Source: Ilumatobacteraceae bacterium (GTDB lineage Bacteria > Actinomycetota > Acidimicrobiia > Acidimicrobiales > Ilumatobacteraceae). Taken from it: DNA of 64,000 nt. This document shows, piece after piece, positions 1 through 9,031 of this stretch (position 1 is the stretch's first letter; every line of letters starts with the position of its first letter). Location of the stretch: the NCBI GenBank assembly GCA_033344875.1, contig JAWPMO010000001.1, forward strand, positions 2,195,595 to 2,259,594, read 5' to 3'. The notes below the pieces were generated by a model. That model was not told where the DNA came from and made no database searches. It worked only from the letters and a program-made list of their open reading frames with translations. A program made the position numbers and the translations under genes.

Positions 1-399
1 GGTCGACCACGCGCTCGCGACGGTCGGGGAACGACCGACGACACCGACGACGTGATCCTCCAGCCCGGCATCGTGGATCGCGCACCGGAAGAACGGGAGG
101 GTGTCCATCTTGCCGACCCGATCGTCGACCACGTCGGCGTCGTGGTGCTCCCAGCCCGACTGGTTCTCCTCCGACCCGCGATGGTGATCGACCGCGAACA
201 ACGTCGCACCGGTCGTGCGTGCGGCGTCGCCGAGCCAGATCGTCGACCGGCCGCAGTACGAGCCGACCTCGACCCACGGCAGACCCGGGACGGCGGCACC
301 TGCCGCGAGGGCGGCGGCGTGGAGCGCATCGCCCTCGTCCTCGGGCATGAACCCCTTGGTCGCGAGTGCGAGTTCACGCAGGGTCGGGTCGAGCGGCAC
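1..399 (-). CDS. class I SAM-dependent methyltransferase, N-terminal part (cut by window edge)
   Basis: Reads on the minus strand from a GTG at 399 to the window edge (133 codons, no stop, C-terminus missing). Residues 43-52 read VEVGSYCGRS, the SAM-binding motif I of class I methyltransferases, and residues 69-75 read AVDHHRG, matching the acidic motif II that usually holds the SAM ribose. The arrangement resembles the Methyltransf_24 type, which acts on small molecules or sugars. The substrate cannot be told. The gene is divergent from the beta-propeller lipoprotein, with 85 bp between the starts. There is no clear Shine-Dalgarno before the GTG, so the exact start is uncertain. Confidence 0.7.
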   Translation of the reverse strand, partial: MPLDPTLRELALATKGFMPEDEGDALHAAALAAGAAVPGLPWVEVGSYCGRSTIWLGDAARTTGATLFAVDHHRGSEENQSGWEHHDADVVDDRVGKMDTLPFFRCAIHDAGLEDHVVGVVGRSPTVASAWST

Positions 400-484
400 C
401 GGGCCAGGCTAGGACTCGGGGACGGACATGTGACGAGATCGTGACGTTCGGGAACCGGACGACGGTCGGGCACGTCCAACCCTC

Positions 485-2848
485 ATGCGTGCCATTCCTG
501 CCCTCATCGCGTCACTGGCCCTGGCCGCCTCGGCGTGCTCGGCCAACGGCGAGACCGCCGATCCCCGGGTGGTCGGTTCGACGACCCCATCGTCGACCGA
601 ACCGGGCGGAACGACGAACAGCCGGACCGACGGCACCCCAGCGTCGGGTGGCACGGGTGGGTCCGCTCGCTTCCCACAGGCGCTGACGCCCTTCTCCGAT
701 TGCAGCACGTTCCTCGACCACGTCAAGGCCGAGGCCCGCGAGCGGGTCGGTCCGTACGGCCTGAATGGCAGCCCCTGGGGCTACTGGGGCGGCGAGGACG
801 TGATCATGGACGAGATGGCGACCGCAGACGACGCGGCCGAAACGGCCGAGGCCCCCGTCGGGAACAGCGACACAACCGAGTACTCGGCCGCCGGCGACGA
901 CGGTTCCTACACCGGCACCAACGTCCAGGAGCTCGGCGTCGACGAGCCCGACATCGTGAAGACCGACGGCACGCGGATCCTCACGGTCTCCGAGAATCGC
1001 CTCAGCTACATCGACGTCACGGGCGACCCCACGCTCACCGACACGCTGGTGGTCCCCGAGGGATGGGGTCATCAGCTGTTCATCAGGGGCGACCGTGCGC
1101 TGCTGTTCACCAACGGCGGTCAGTGGGGCTACCCGATGCCGATCGACATCGAAGCGACCGACGACGCCGAGTCCGACTTCGCCTCCGGCGACATCGTCGC
1201 GGACATGCCGTTCGAGCAGTTCGGGCCCGCCACGCTGATCCTCGACGTCGATCTGAGCGATCCGACCGACCTGCGGATCGCCGCCACCATGCGGATCGAG
1301 GGCCAGTACCTCAGCGCCCGGGCGATCGACGAGCGAGTGCGCCTGGCGGTCACCAGCCCGCCGAGCCAGCTGCCCTGGCTCTTCCCGCAGAACCAGAACG
1401 GCGAGGACCGCGCCGAGGAGGCCAACCGGGCGATCATCGACGAGTCGACGCTCGCCGACTGGCTGCCCGACTACGAGCTCGACGCCGACGGTTCGACCAT
1501 CTCGGGCACCCTGCTGTCGTGCGAACGGGCCCATCGCCCCGCTGAGTTCTCCGGTTTCGACATGGTCTCGATCGTCGACCTCGACCTCGACACCGGGCTC
1601 GCCGGCGCCGCCGACCGCATCGAAGCCGTCGGCGTGCTGGCCGGCGGGCAGACCGTCTACTCGTCCACCGACCGGATGTACGTCGCCACGACCAAGTGGA
1701 TCGGCCAGGACCTGGTCGACGATGCCGACCGCGTCCGGGAGTGGACCGAGGAGTTCGAGACCGAACTCCACTCCTTCGCCATCGCCGCGGGTGAGCCGAC
1801 CCGCTACGTCGCTTCGGGAGCGATCGCCGGGAGCCTCCTCAACCAGTTCGCACTCGACGAGCACGACGGCTACCTCCGGGCGATCACGACCGACGGCTCG
1901 CCGTGGTCCCAGGACGGTGAGAGCGAGACCCATCTCGTCGTGTTCGAGGAGCAGGGCGATCAGCTCGTCCCCGTCGGCGAGGTCGGTGGCCTCGGCAAGG
2001 GTGAGCAGCTGTACTCGGCACGCTTGATGGGCGACGTCGGCTTCGCGGTCACGTTCCGCCAGATCGACCCGTTCTACGTCCTCGACCTCAGCGACCCGAC
2101 CAACCCGAGGGTCACCGGCGAACTCAAGATCCCCGGATTCTCCACGTACCTCCACCCCGTCGGTGACGACCGGGTGCTCGGCATCGGTCAGGCGGCCACC
2201 GAGGACGGTCGCACGACCGGCCTCAAGCTCAGCCTGTTCGACGTGTCCGATCCGGCCGACCCCCGCGAGGTCTCGATCTGGACGCAGCCCGACAGCAACT
2301 CGCCCGTCGAGTGGGACCACCGGGCGTTCCAGATGTTCGGCTCGACGGCGATCGTGCCGGTGCAGAGCTGGACCGGCGATTTCAACGGCGCCGTGCTCTT
2401 CGACATCGGCGACGGCATCACCGAGGTCGGCCGGGTCACCCAGGTGCCCGCCGACACGGCACCGTCATCGGACTGCCGTGAGATCACCAGCGACGACCTG
2501 ACCCAAGATGCCTCCGAGCTGTACTGGATGACGACCGACGGCCACGCCCACGTGCAGCTCTGCGAGCCCGACGCGATCGGTGGCTGGGGCAGCTGGTACT
2601 GCGACCGCCTCCCGGTCGACGAGATCGCCGGGTGGTACGGCGACAGCGAGGCCACCGAACGGGACCTGGACGCGATCGGTGCCGATGGCGACGATGTGAT
2701 CGAGATCTGCTGGTCGGACGGCGGCTACCAGGAGTCGATCCAGCGCAGCCTGGTGATCGGCGAGACACTCTGGACGCTCACCCCGTCGGCTGCTCAGGCC
2801 AACGCACTCGACGGCCTCGGCGTGATCACGCAGATCTCACTGCGCTGA
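485..2848 (+). CDS. secreted beta-propeller lipoprotein (Beta_propel family)
   Basis: Encodes 787 residues. The N-terminus is a lipoprotein signal with a lipobox ending at Cys18 (LAASAC), followed by a Ser/Thr/Gly-rich linker to about residue 60. From about residue 147 the motif NVQELGVDEPDIVKTDG starts the domain typical of the secreted proteins with C-terminal beta-propeller (PF09826 type). Repeated segments of the form VLDLSDPTNPRVTGELKIPG correspond to propeller blades. It should sit on the outer face of the membrane. Biochemical role in this family is unknown; a binding or scaffold function is inferred. The 3' end overlaps the convergent deaminase gene by 12 bp. No Shine-Dalgarno is visible before the ATG. 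Confidence 0.85.
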   Translation: MRAIPALIASLALAASACSANGETADPRVVGSTTPSSTEPGGTTNSRTDGTPASGGTGGSARFPQALTPFSDCSTFLDHVKAEARERVGPYGLNGSPWGYWGGEDVIMDEMATADDAAETAEAPVGNSDTTEYSAAGDDGSYTGTNVQELGVDEPDIVKTDGTRILTVSENRLSYIDVTGDPTLTDTLVVPEGWGHQLFIRGDRALLFTNGGQWGYPMPIDIEATDDAESDFASGDIVADMPFEQFGPATLILDVDLSDPTDLRIAATMRIEGQYLSARAIDERVRLAVTSPPSQLPWLFPQNQNGEDRAEEANRAIIDESTLADWLPDYELDADGSTISGTLLSCERAHRPAEFSGFDMVSIVDLDLDTGLAGAADRIEAVGVLAGGQTVYSSTDRMYVATTKWIGQDLVDDADRVREWTEEFETELHSFAIAAGEPTRYVASGAIAGSLLNQFALDEHDGYLRAITTDGSPWSQDGESETHLVVFEEQGDQLVPVGEVGGLGKGEQLYSARLMGDVGFAVTFRQIDPFYVLDLSDPTNPRVTGELKIPGFSTYLHPVGDDRVLGIGQAATEDGRTTGLKLSLFDVSDPADPREVSIWTQPDSNSPVEWDHRAFQMFGSTAIVPVQSWTGDFNGAVLFDIGDGITEVGRVTQVPADTAPSSDCREITSDDLTQDASELYWMTTDGHAHVQLCEPDAIGGWGSWYCDRLPVDEIAGWYGDSEATERDLDAIGADGDDVIEICWSDGGYQESIQRSLVIGETLWTLTPSAAQANALDGLGVITQISLR

Positions 2849-3520
2849 CCGCCCGCCGTCCCGAGCATCATCGTCGGCAGCGAGCGCGGCGACCTCGTCG
2901 ACACACTCCCCCAGCCGGTCCCAGACCCGGTCGGCCGCCTCGACGACCGTTCGGGCGTCGTCGAGCACCCCGGAGGCATCGACCTCGGCCACGAGCTCGG
3001 CGATGCCGGGCAGCACCGATACCCAGGCCTCGCCGAGCGTGGGGTGAGGAGCGGTATGGCGCGTCGGCCCCAAGAGCGCCAGCACCGCCCACTCGTCGAC
3101 CGGTCGCTGTTCGATCGTCGGCCAGCGGCGTGCCAGATACGGCGTCAGCTCCCGCATCCGTTCGATGCCGCGGAACAGCGGGTCGGGAGCGAGGACCTGG
3201 ACCCACTCGACCGAACTCAGCCGGATCGCGCCGAGGCACTGAACACACGGCTGCAGCGTGGTGTGCAGTTGCAGCCCGTCGTGGGCGCGGAAGGGCAGCT
3301 TCGCCAACACGTTCAGCTCGGCGTGGGCCAGCGAGGTACCGGCGAGCACGTCGTCGCCCGGGTCGGTCTCGTGGATCCGGTTCCGACCGACGGCGAGCAG
3401 TTCCCCGTCGCGCCCCGCGGCGGCCCCGATCCCGAGGCTGCCGGCTCGGGTCGACTCCCACGCCTGCTCCAGCGCGGCCCGCATCCCCGGATCGAGTGAT
3501 GCGAACGACTCGGGAGTCAT
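2837..3520 (-). CDS. cytidine/deoxycytidylate deaminase-like protein
   Basis: 227 residues from the ATG giving MTPESF; an in-frame ATG 18 bp upstream (3538) is an alternative start. The central part has HAELNVL and, about 30 residues later, TTLQPCVQCLGAIR. These are the zinc-binding HAE and PCxxC motifs of the cytidine deaminase fold, with the Glu as proton shuttle. The C-terminal 100 residues are family-unspecific. It could be a guanine, cytosine or tRNA-adenosine deaminase relative; substrate not assignable. It is divergent from tesB with only about 25-45 bp between starts and overlaps the preceding lipoprotein gene by 12 bp tail to tail. Confidence 0.7.
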   Translation of the reverse strand: MTPESFASLDPGMRAALEQAWESTRAGSLGIGAAAGRDGELLAVGRNRIHETDPGDDVLAGTSLAHAELNVLAKLPFRAHDGLQLHTTLQPCVQCLGAIRLSSVEWVQVLAPDPLFRGIERMRELTPYLARRWPTIEQRPVDEWAVLALLGPTRHTAPHPTLGEAWVSVLPGIAELVAEVDASGVLDDARTVVEAADRVWDRLGECVDEVAALAADDDARDGGRSAQ

Positions 3521-3562
3521 CGGGGAAGGGTAGATCATGCCGTCGCGTGGCAGCATGGCGTC

Positions 3563-4414
3563 ATGTCCGAGGCCTTGCGTGATCTGATCGAACTGCTGGA
3601 CCTGGAGCCGATCGAGGTCAACATCTTCCGTGGGGTCCAACCCGACGAGGACCGCCAGCGCGTGTTCGGCGGCCAGGTCGCCGGTCAGGCGCTGGTGGCG
3701 GCGGCCCGCACCGTCGACGAGCCAGGGCGGCTCGTCCACTCGCTCCACGCCTACTTCCTGCGCCCCGGCGACCCGAGCGTGCCGATCCTCTACGAGGTCG
3801 ACCGGCTCCGCGATGGCAGGAGCTTCACGACGCGCCGTGTCGTGGCGATCCAGCACGGCCGCCCCATCTTCAACCTCCAGGCGAGCTTCCACGATCCCGA
3901 GCCCGGTCTCGACTTCCAGCCGACCGCGCCGACCGACCTCCCGACCCCCGAGTCGCTCCCCGACTACAAGACCCGACTCGAGCCGCACCGGGCCCGGGTC
4001 GGCAACTGGATCGACCGACCGCGACCGATCGACACGAGGTACATCCCGCCCGACCCGGCGTTCGAGCCCGGCGTGAAGTCCGACCGCCAACTCGTGTGGA
4101 TGCGTGCCGACGGCGAACTCCCCGACGACCCCGTACTCCACGCCTGCATCGTCACGTACGCCAGTGATATGACCCTGCTCGACACGGCGCTCCGACCGTC
4201 GGGCAAGTCGTCGATGACCGACGATCTGATGATGGCGAGTCTCGATCACGCCATGTGGTTCCATCGACCGTTCCGTGCCGACGAATGGCTGCTCTACGAG
4301 CAGACCGCCATGTCGAGTTCGTCGGCGAGAGGCCTCGCCGGGGGTTCGCTCTACACCGCCGACGGCGCACTCGCCGTCAACGTGGTGCAGGAAGGGCTGA
4401 TCCGGGTCATCTGA
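3563..4414 (+). CDS. tesB: acyl-CoA thioesterase II
   Basis: 283 residues, the usual length for TesB. It is a double hot-dog protein hydrolysing acyl-CoA to free acid and CoA in the cytoplasm. Diagnostic segments are RVFGGQVAGQALVAA and LHAYFLRPGDP in the first hot dog, and YASDMTLLDTAL, SLDHAMWFHRPF and VNVVQEGLIR in the second. Asp in YASDMTLL, and Gln in VVQEG, match the E. coli TesB catalytic network; Thr was not assigned. It is followed by an ATGA overlap with the PQQ-type dehydrogenase gene, so the two are translationally coupled although no shared pathway is obvious. Confidence 0.93.
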   Translation: MSEALRDLIELLDLEPIEVNIFRGVQPDEDRQRVFGGQVAGQALVAAARTVDEPGRLVHSLHAYFLRPGDPSVPILYEVDRLRDGRSFTTRRVVAIQHGRPIFNLQASFHDPEPGLDFQPTAPTDLPTPESLPDYKTRLEPHRARVGNWIDRPRPIDTRYIPPDPAFEPGVKSDRQLVWMRADGELPDDPVLHACIVTYASDMTLLDTALRPSGKSSMTDDLMMASLDHAMWFHRPFRADEWLLYEQTAMSSSSARGLAGGSLYTADGALAVNVVQEGLIRVI

Positions 4415-5712
4415 TGACACGCCGACCGCCCGATGTCGGCCATCTCCTCGTGTTGGTCGGACTCCTCACGCTCGCGGCGTGCGCCGACGACGACGACGCC
4501 GGGCCCGCCGGGCCCCCGTCCGCCTCGATCATCACGACCGACACGAACACGACGCCATCGCCCGCGCCGGCATCGTCCGTGACGCCGACATCCGCGCCAC
4601 CGACATCCGCGCCGACGACACCGGCCGTGGCGACATCCGCGCCGCCGACGGTCGGCGCCCCGGTCGTCGCGAGCGAGGTCGTCGGCGAGTTCGACCAGCC
4701 GATCGACCTGGCGGTCCGCTCCGGCGACGACGCACTCTGGATCGTCGAGCAGGGCGGCCGCGTCGTGCGCGCCGACGACACCGCCCGGACGACCGCACTC
4801 GATCTGACGGGTCGCGTCAGCACCGCCGGCGAACAGGGCCTGCTGGGACTCGCCTTCAGCCCCGACGGCGGCACCGCGTACGTGAACTTCACCGACGCCG
4901 CCGGTGTCACGACGATCGCCGAGTACGCGGTCGCCGGCGACGCCACCCTCGACAGCGGTTCGGAACGGATCGTGCTGCAGGTCTCGCAGCCGTACTCGAA
5001 CCACAACGCCGGCGACCTCGCCTTCGGTCCCGACGGGATGCTGTACATCCCGCTCGGCGACGGTGGCTCCGGTGGCGACCCCGAACGCAACGGCAGCAAC
5101 CCCGAGACGCTCCTCGGTTCGCTGCTGCGGATCGACCCGGCACCCAGCGGCGACCGGCCGTACTCGATCCCGCCGGACAACCCGTTCGCGTCGGGCTCGT
5201 TCGGCGGTATCGACGGGGCACCCGAGGTGTGGGCCTGGGGCCTCCGCAACCCCTGGAAGATCGCCTTCGATCCGGTGACGGGTGAGCTCTGGATCCCCGA
5301 CGTCGGCCAGAACGAGTTCGAGGAGATCAACGTGCTCGCCCCGGTCGACGGCACCACGGCTGCCCGCGGCGCCGACTTCGGTTGGAGCGCGTTCGAGGGC
5401 ACCGAACGATTCGACGCCGACATCGCCGATACGGGTCGCACCACCGCGCCGGTCCTCACCTACAGCCATGCCGATGGCTGCTCGATCTCGGGCGGCGAGC
5501 CGTACCGGGGCACGGCGATCCCCGAACTGGAGCCGGCGTTCGTCTACAGCGACTTCTGTACCGGCACCATCTGGGCCCTCGATCTGGCCGGCGGACGCAA
5601 CCTCACCCTGCTCGACGGGTTCGACAGCGTCGCATCGATCCGCGCGGGGCCTGACGGCGAGTTGTACGTCCTGCAGCGCAGCGGCACGGTGCACCGCCTC
5701 GTCGCCGGTTGA
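4414..5712 (+). CDS. PQQ-dependent sugar dehydrogenase-like lipoprotein (GSDH family)
   Basis: 432 residues starting at the ATG that overlaps the tesB stop (ATGA). A lipoprotein signal ends in LTLAAC, followed by an Asp-rich and then Thr/Pro/Ala-rich linker of about 60 residues. The rest is a six-bladed propeller of the soluble glucose/sorbosone dehydrogenase family (PF07995): EQGLLGLAFSPDG, YSNHNAGDLAFGPDGMLYI, EVWAWGLRNPWKIAFDP, GELWIPDVGQNEFEEIN. These hold the conserved His, Arg and Asp of the PQQ/calcium pocket. Predicted extracytoplasmic aldose dehydrogenase; real substrate unknown. It ends 3 bp before the convergent ribonuclease gene. Confidence 0.88.
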   Translation: MTRRPPDVGHLLVLVGLLTLAACADDDDAGPAGPPSASIITTDTNTTPSPAPASSVTPTSAPPTSAPTTPAVATSAPPTVGAPVVASEVVGEFDQPIDLAVRSGDDALWIVEQGGRVVRADDTARTTALDLTGRVSTAGEQGLLGLAFSPDGGTAYVNFTDAAGVTTIAEYAVAGDATLDSGSERIVLQVSQPYSNHNAGDLAFGPDGMLYIPLGDGGSGGDPERNGSNPETLLGSLLRIDPAPSGDRPYSIPPDNPFASGSFGGIDGAPEVWAWGLRNPWKIAFDPVTGELWIPDVGQNEFEEINVLAPVDGTTAARGADFGWSAFEGTERFDADIADTGRTTAPVLTYSHADGCSISGGEPYRGTAIPELEPAFVYSDFCTGTIWALDLAGGRNLTLLDGFDSVASIRAGPDGELYVLQRSGTVHRLVAG

Positions 5713-5715
5713 CGC

Positions 5716-7104
5716 TCAGCTGACGCGTTCGAAGTCGATCTGGAACCGATCGACGTCGACCGACTCGAGTCGGACGCGCACATCGTCCCCCGGGTCGACA
5801 CGGCGGGCGCTGAGCCGAGCGAGCACCGCCGGATCGACGATTTGCACCTCGACGCCCCACTCGCCTTCGTCGACGACGACCGCCTCGAAGATCTCGCCCT
5901 CGCGCCCGGAGAGCGTCACCGCTTCGGCGAGGTCGAGTGCCTGGCGGTCGGCGCGGTTCGCTCGGTTGTCGGCGGCGGCCATCGCCGACGGCAGGGTGTC
6001 GAACGCCGCCGCGATCTCGTCGGGGACCGGCACACCGGCGGCCACCGCGAGTGCGGCCTCGATCACGTAGCGATCCTGGAGCCGACGGAGGGGCGCCGTC
6101 GCCTGGGCGTACGTCGCCGCGACCGCCGAGTGCCAGGGGCGTTCGTCGGGGTCGAACGGGGCGTAGCTCGCTCCACCCGCCGCCCGTCGGACGGAGATCA
6201 GGAACGCCGACGTGCGCGGGTCGTCTCGCGGCAACGACCGCTGGAACGCGTCGAGCGACACGTCGTCGGGCCAATCGAGCCCGAACGCCCTGGCCGAGTG
6301 CTTCAACCGTCGGTGGCGGCGCTCGTCGACGTCGGGCATCACCCGGAACAGCCCGGTACCGGCCTCGTACAGTGCCGCCCCGACCGCCATGTTGGTGGCG
6401 AGCGACATCGACGCGTTCTGCTCCTCCGATTCGAGTCGCGGCCGGAACGTCAGCCCGAACGAGCCGTCGGCGTGCCGCTCGATCTCCTGCTCGGGGAACT
6501 CGACCCGCGGGGCGCCGCGCTCGATCTCGGCCGCCGTGATGCGTCGGTAGAGCTCGGCGAAACCGTCGGGTACGTCATCGCTGCTGACGGTGTCGTAGGC
6601 GAGCTTGGCGCGGTTGCGGATGATCGCCCGCTCGACACCGTCGAGGCGTGGATAACCGGCCGAGTCGACCCGCACCGTGAAGATCACGGCGGGTCGGTCG
6701 ACGTCGGGCAGCAGGCTCGCCGCTCCCTCCGACAGGATCGTCGGGTACAGCGTCGACCTCTGGTCGGGGAGGTACACGGTGACGCCACGCTCGAACGCTT
6801 CGACGTCGAGCAGGTCGCCGGGCCGGACGAACCAGCCGACGTCGGCGATCGCATAGTGCAGGATGATGTCGTCGCCGGCGACCTCGATGTCGAACGCCTG
6901 GTCGAGGTCGATCGACGACGCCGGATCGAGCGTCAGGAACCGCCGGTCGGTGCGATCGGCGTGCGCGGCACCGAGCGGCTTGGCCGCGGCGGCCTCGGCC
7001 GCGGCGAGCACGTCGGCCGGGAACTCGGTCGGGATCTCGAGCTCGGCACGGATGCGGTCGAGCCCGCGCACCATCGCCTCGGGAGGAGCACCGAGCAACT
7101 TCAC
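5716..7104 (-). CDS. RNB-domain ribonuclease (RNase II/R family, short actinobacterial type)
   Basis: 462 residues. Residues about 55-70 read LDPASSIDLDQAF, the metal-binding aspartate cluster of RNB exonucleases, followed by HYAIADVGWFV. Further RNB blocks follow: YLPDQRSTLYP, the segment around RPRLESEEQNASMSLATNMAVG, and ATAPLRRLQDRYV. A short C-terminal region could form an S1/OB-like RNA-binding domain, but there are no long N-terminal cold-shock domains, so it is much shorter than E. coli RNase R (about 800 residues). It should degrade RNA 3' to 5' in the cytoplasm. It is convergent with the sugar dehydrogenase gene. Confidence 0.85.
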   Translation of the reverse strand: MKLLGAPPEAMVRGLDRIRAELEIPTEFPADVLAAAEAAAAKPLGAAHADRTDRRFLTLDPASSIDLDQAFDIEVAGDDIILHYAIADVGWFVRPGDLLDVEAFERGVTVYLPDQRSTLYPTILSEGAASLLPDVDRPAVIFTVRVDSAGYPRLDGVERAIIRNRAKLAYDTVSSDDVPDGFAELYRRITAAEIERGAPRVEFPEQEIERHADGSFGLTFRPRLESEEQNASMSLATNMAVGAALYEAGTGLFRVMPDVDERRHRRLKHSARAFGLDWPDDVSLDAFQRSLPRDDPRTSAFLISVRRAAGGASYAPFDPDERPWHSAVAATYAQATAPLRRLQDRYVIEAALAVAAGVPVPDEIAAAFDTLPSAMAAADNRANRADRQALDLAEAVTLSGREGEIFEAVVVDEGEWGVEVQIVDPAVLARLSARRVDPGDDVRVRLESVDVDRFQIDFERVS

Positions 7105-7591
7105 GACGACTCCTCCACTCCGACGACCATTCCATGTTCGGCCGACCGATCAACCCTCGGTGTCAACACGACGCCGACCCTACGACACCCTCCCGCAATC
7201 GACCCAGCGCTGACGCGTTGCGGCCGCACGCGCGCCGGCCGTCCGGCCGCGCCTCGACGTGAGTACGCAGGCGCAGATGCTCAGCCTGCTCGCCGACCTC
7301 CAGGACGAATACGGCATGGCCCACGTGTTCGTCGACCTCGACCTCGCTGTCGTGCCTCGCATCAGTGATCGCATCACCATGATGCACCAGGCCGATGTCG
7401 TCGAGACCAGGCCGGTCGACGACGTCTACCACGAGCCGATATGTCCAACCGATCTGCCGGGAGCAGACGCCGCAGTTGCGTCCACTCGGTCGGGGCGAAG
7501 TGGCCAGCCACGTCGCGGTCGAGCACAATGATCAGCGAACCCAGCAGACCAACGGCGCCGCCGACGCCGCCGACGCCACCGAGAGGACCCG
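7105..7591. other. 487-bp intergenic region with a gene remnant
   Basis: Lies between the divergent RNB ribonuclease and amidase genes. It contains one recognisable item, a fragment of a peptide-ABC ATPase at 7244-7441 (listed separately). The part next to the amidase includes an AC/CG-rich stretch with an imperfect repeated ccgacgcc motif at about 7560-7580 and the amidase Shine-Dalgarno GAGAGGA at 7581-7587. Nothing else is supported. Confidence 0.5.
7244..7441 (+). pseudogene. remnant of an oligopeptide/dipeptide ABC-transporter ATPase
   Basis: In the frame entered at GTG 7259 the translation runs LDVSTQAQMLSLLADLQDE, then AHVFVDLDLAVVPRISDR and VVETRPVDDVYHEP. This aligns along its length with the region after Walker B in Dpp/Opp ATPases, including the intact homologue at 55418-56452 (SALDVSIQAQIINLL, LFISHDLAVVRHMADD, YLGRIVEF). 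The H-loop SHD has become VDL, so the switch histidine is lost. There is no P-loop or signature motif upstream, and the downstream RHPYTAALM block is absent. It is a decayed fragment, not a functional gene. It suggests the neighbouring amidase/CoxL patch once had its own peptide transporter. Confidence 0.6.
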
Positions 7592-9004
7592 ATGATGACC
7601 GAAGCACGACCGCTGCTCGACCTGCCGATCGCACGACAGGCCGAACTGGTCCGGACCGGAGAGATCGGACCGAACGATCTCGCCCGGATCGCCCTCGACG
7701 AGATCGCCGAGCACGATCCCGCACTCAACTCATACCTGACGGTCGCCGACCAGCCATCGGGAAAGACGGCGGGACCGCTCGCAGGGGTACCGATTTCGAT
7801 CAAGGATCTCCTGTCGACCGCGGGGATGCGCACCACCTTCGGAAGCAGCGTCTTCGCCTCGCACATTCCCGATCGGGACGCACCCGTCGTCGACCGACTT
7901 CGCCGGGCCGGTGCCGTGATCATCGGCAAGAACAACACCCCCGAGTTCGGTCTCGGGGCCGAGACGCGCACGCGCTTCGCTCCGGCCGCCAACAATCCCT
8001 GGGACGTTGCTCGAACAACTGGCGGTTCGAGCGGCGGGAGCGCGGCCGCCGTTGCTGCCGGGTTGTGCAGCGCATCAATCGGGTCGGACGCTGGAGGGTC
8101 GATTCGGCTTCCCGCCGCCTGGTGCGGTGTGGTGGGCGTCAAACCCACCTATGGACGGGTCCCGTGCGAGGTCCGGCCGGCAGGATCCGACCACCCGACC
8201 GAGACGGTCGGACCGATCACTCGCACCGTCGAGGACGCCGCACTCCTCCTCCAGGTCATGGCTGGATTCGACCCTGCGGATCCGAGTTCGGAGCGAGTCG
8301 CCGTCCCCGATTACGTCACGAGACTCGACAAACCGAGCGCGCCGCTCCGCGTCCGATGGGGACTAAATCTGGGCATGGGTCCCTGCGATCCCGACATCGG
8401 ATCGGCGATCACTGCGGCCGTCGCCGCACTCGACGGCGCAGGCGCGTCGGTGACGCCATCGACGCTGGAGCTCGGCGAGCCTCACCCGTTCTTGTGCATG
8501 TGGGACATCCTCGCCGGCGCGGCCGTCGGTCGACAGGGCCCGATCGAGTCGACTCATCGGGAAGACCTGGCCGACTACACCGTCGAGTTCGTTGACGCCG
8601 GGCGCGATCTCACGGTCGCCGGCTACCTCGAAGCCGTCTATCGGGCCAAAGAGTTGCGCGTGCTGCTCGACGAGGAGCTGCACGACTGCGACGCGCTCCT
8701 GCTCCCGGCGACCGCCGTCTCGGCATGGCCGCACGGTCGACCCCCCACGGAGGTCGATGGTCAGCCGATGGCCGCCCGTGGCTTGATCGCGTACGGCGGA
8801 TTGCCGTATCTCGCACTCGCCAGCGTCACCGGGCACCCGGTCGTCTCCGTGCCGGTCGGGCTCGACGACGACGGGCTACCGGTCGGAGTCCAGCTGATCG
8901 GCAGACACTGGGACGAGGCGAGGCTCCTCCAGGCGGCCTTCGCGCTCGAGAGCGCTGTCGGCGGGTTCACCCGACCGCCTGTTCGGCAGTCCGGCGGCGC
9001 CTGA
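7592..9004 (+). CDS. amidase (amidase-signature family)
   Basis: 470 residues; two ATGs stand in tandem (7592, 7595) after GAGAGGA, and the second has the better spacing. The Ser-cisSer-Lys triad is present: Lys71 in GVPISIKDLL, Ser146 in TTGGSSGGS and Ser170 in GSDAGGSIRLP, with the 24-residue Ser-Ser spacing seen in fatty-acid amide hydrolase. The family hydrolyses linear or aryl amides, ureas such as allophanate, or acts as GatA. No gatB/gatC neighbours are present, so a catabolic amidase is more likely. It is convergent with the CoxL-type gene (27 bp gap). Confidence 0.9.
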   Translation: MMTEARPLLDLPIARQAELVRTGEIGPNDLARIALDEIAEHDPALNSYLTVADQPSGKTAGPLAGVPISIKDLLSTAGMRTTFGSSVFASHIPDRDAPVVDRLRRAGAVIIGKNNTPEFGLGAETRTRFAPAANNPWDVARTTGGSSGGSAAAVAAGLCSASIGSDAGGSIRLPAAWCGVVGVKPTYGRVPCEVRPAGSDHPTETVGPITRTVEDAALLLQVMAGFDPADPSSERVAVPDYVTRLDKPSAPLRVRWGLNLGMGPCDPDIGSAITAAVAALDGAGASVTPSTLELGEPHPFLCMWDILAGAAVGRQGPIESTHREDLADYTVEFVDAGRDLTVAGYLEAVYRAKELRVLLDEELHDCDALLLPATAVSAWPHGRPPTEVDGQPMAARGLIAYGGLPYLALASVTGHPVVSVPVGLDDDGLPVGVQLIGRHWDEARLLQAAFALESAVGGFTRPPVRQSGGA

Positions 9005-9031
9005 GGTCGTGACCGGAGCCGGAGCTGCGAA

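Noticed and set aside
52-444. Plus-strand frame of 130 codons at the window start
   Set aside because: Antisense to a minus-strand methyltransferase fragment with a clear SAM motif.
512-2320. Minus-strand frame of 602 codons
   Set aside because: Shadow of the beta-propeller lipoprotein gene.
7560-7580. ccgacgcc repeats before the amidase as a CRISPR or regulatory array
   Set aside because: Too short and too simple; common in GC-rich intergenic DNA.
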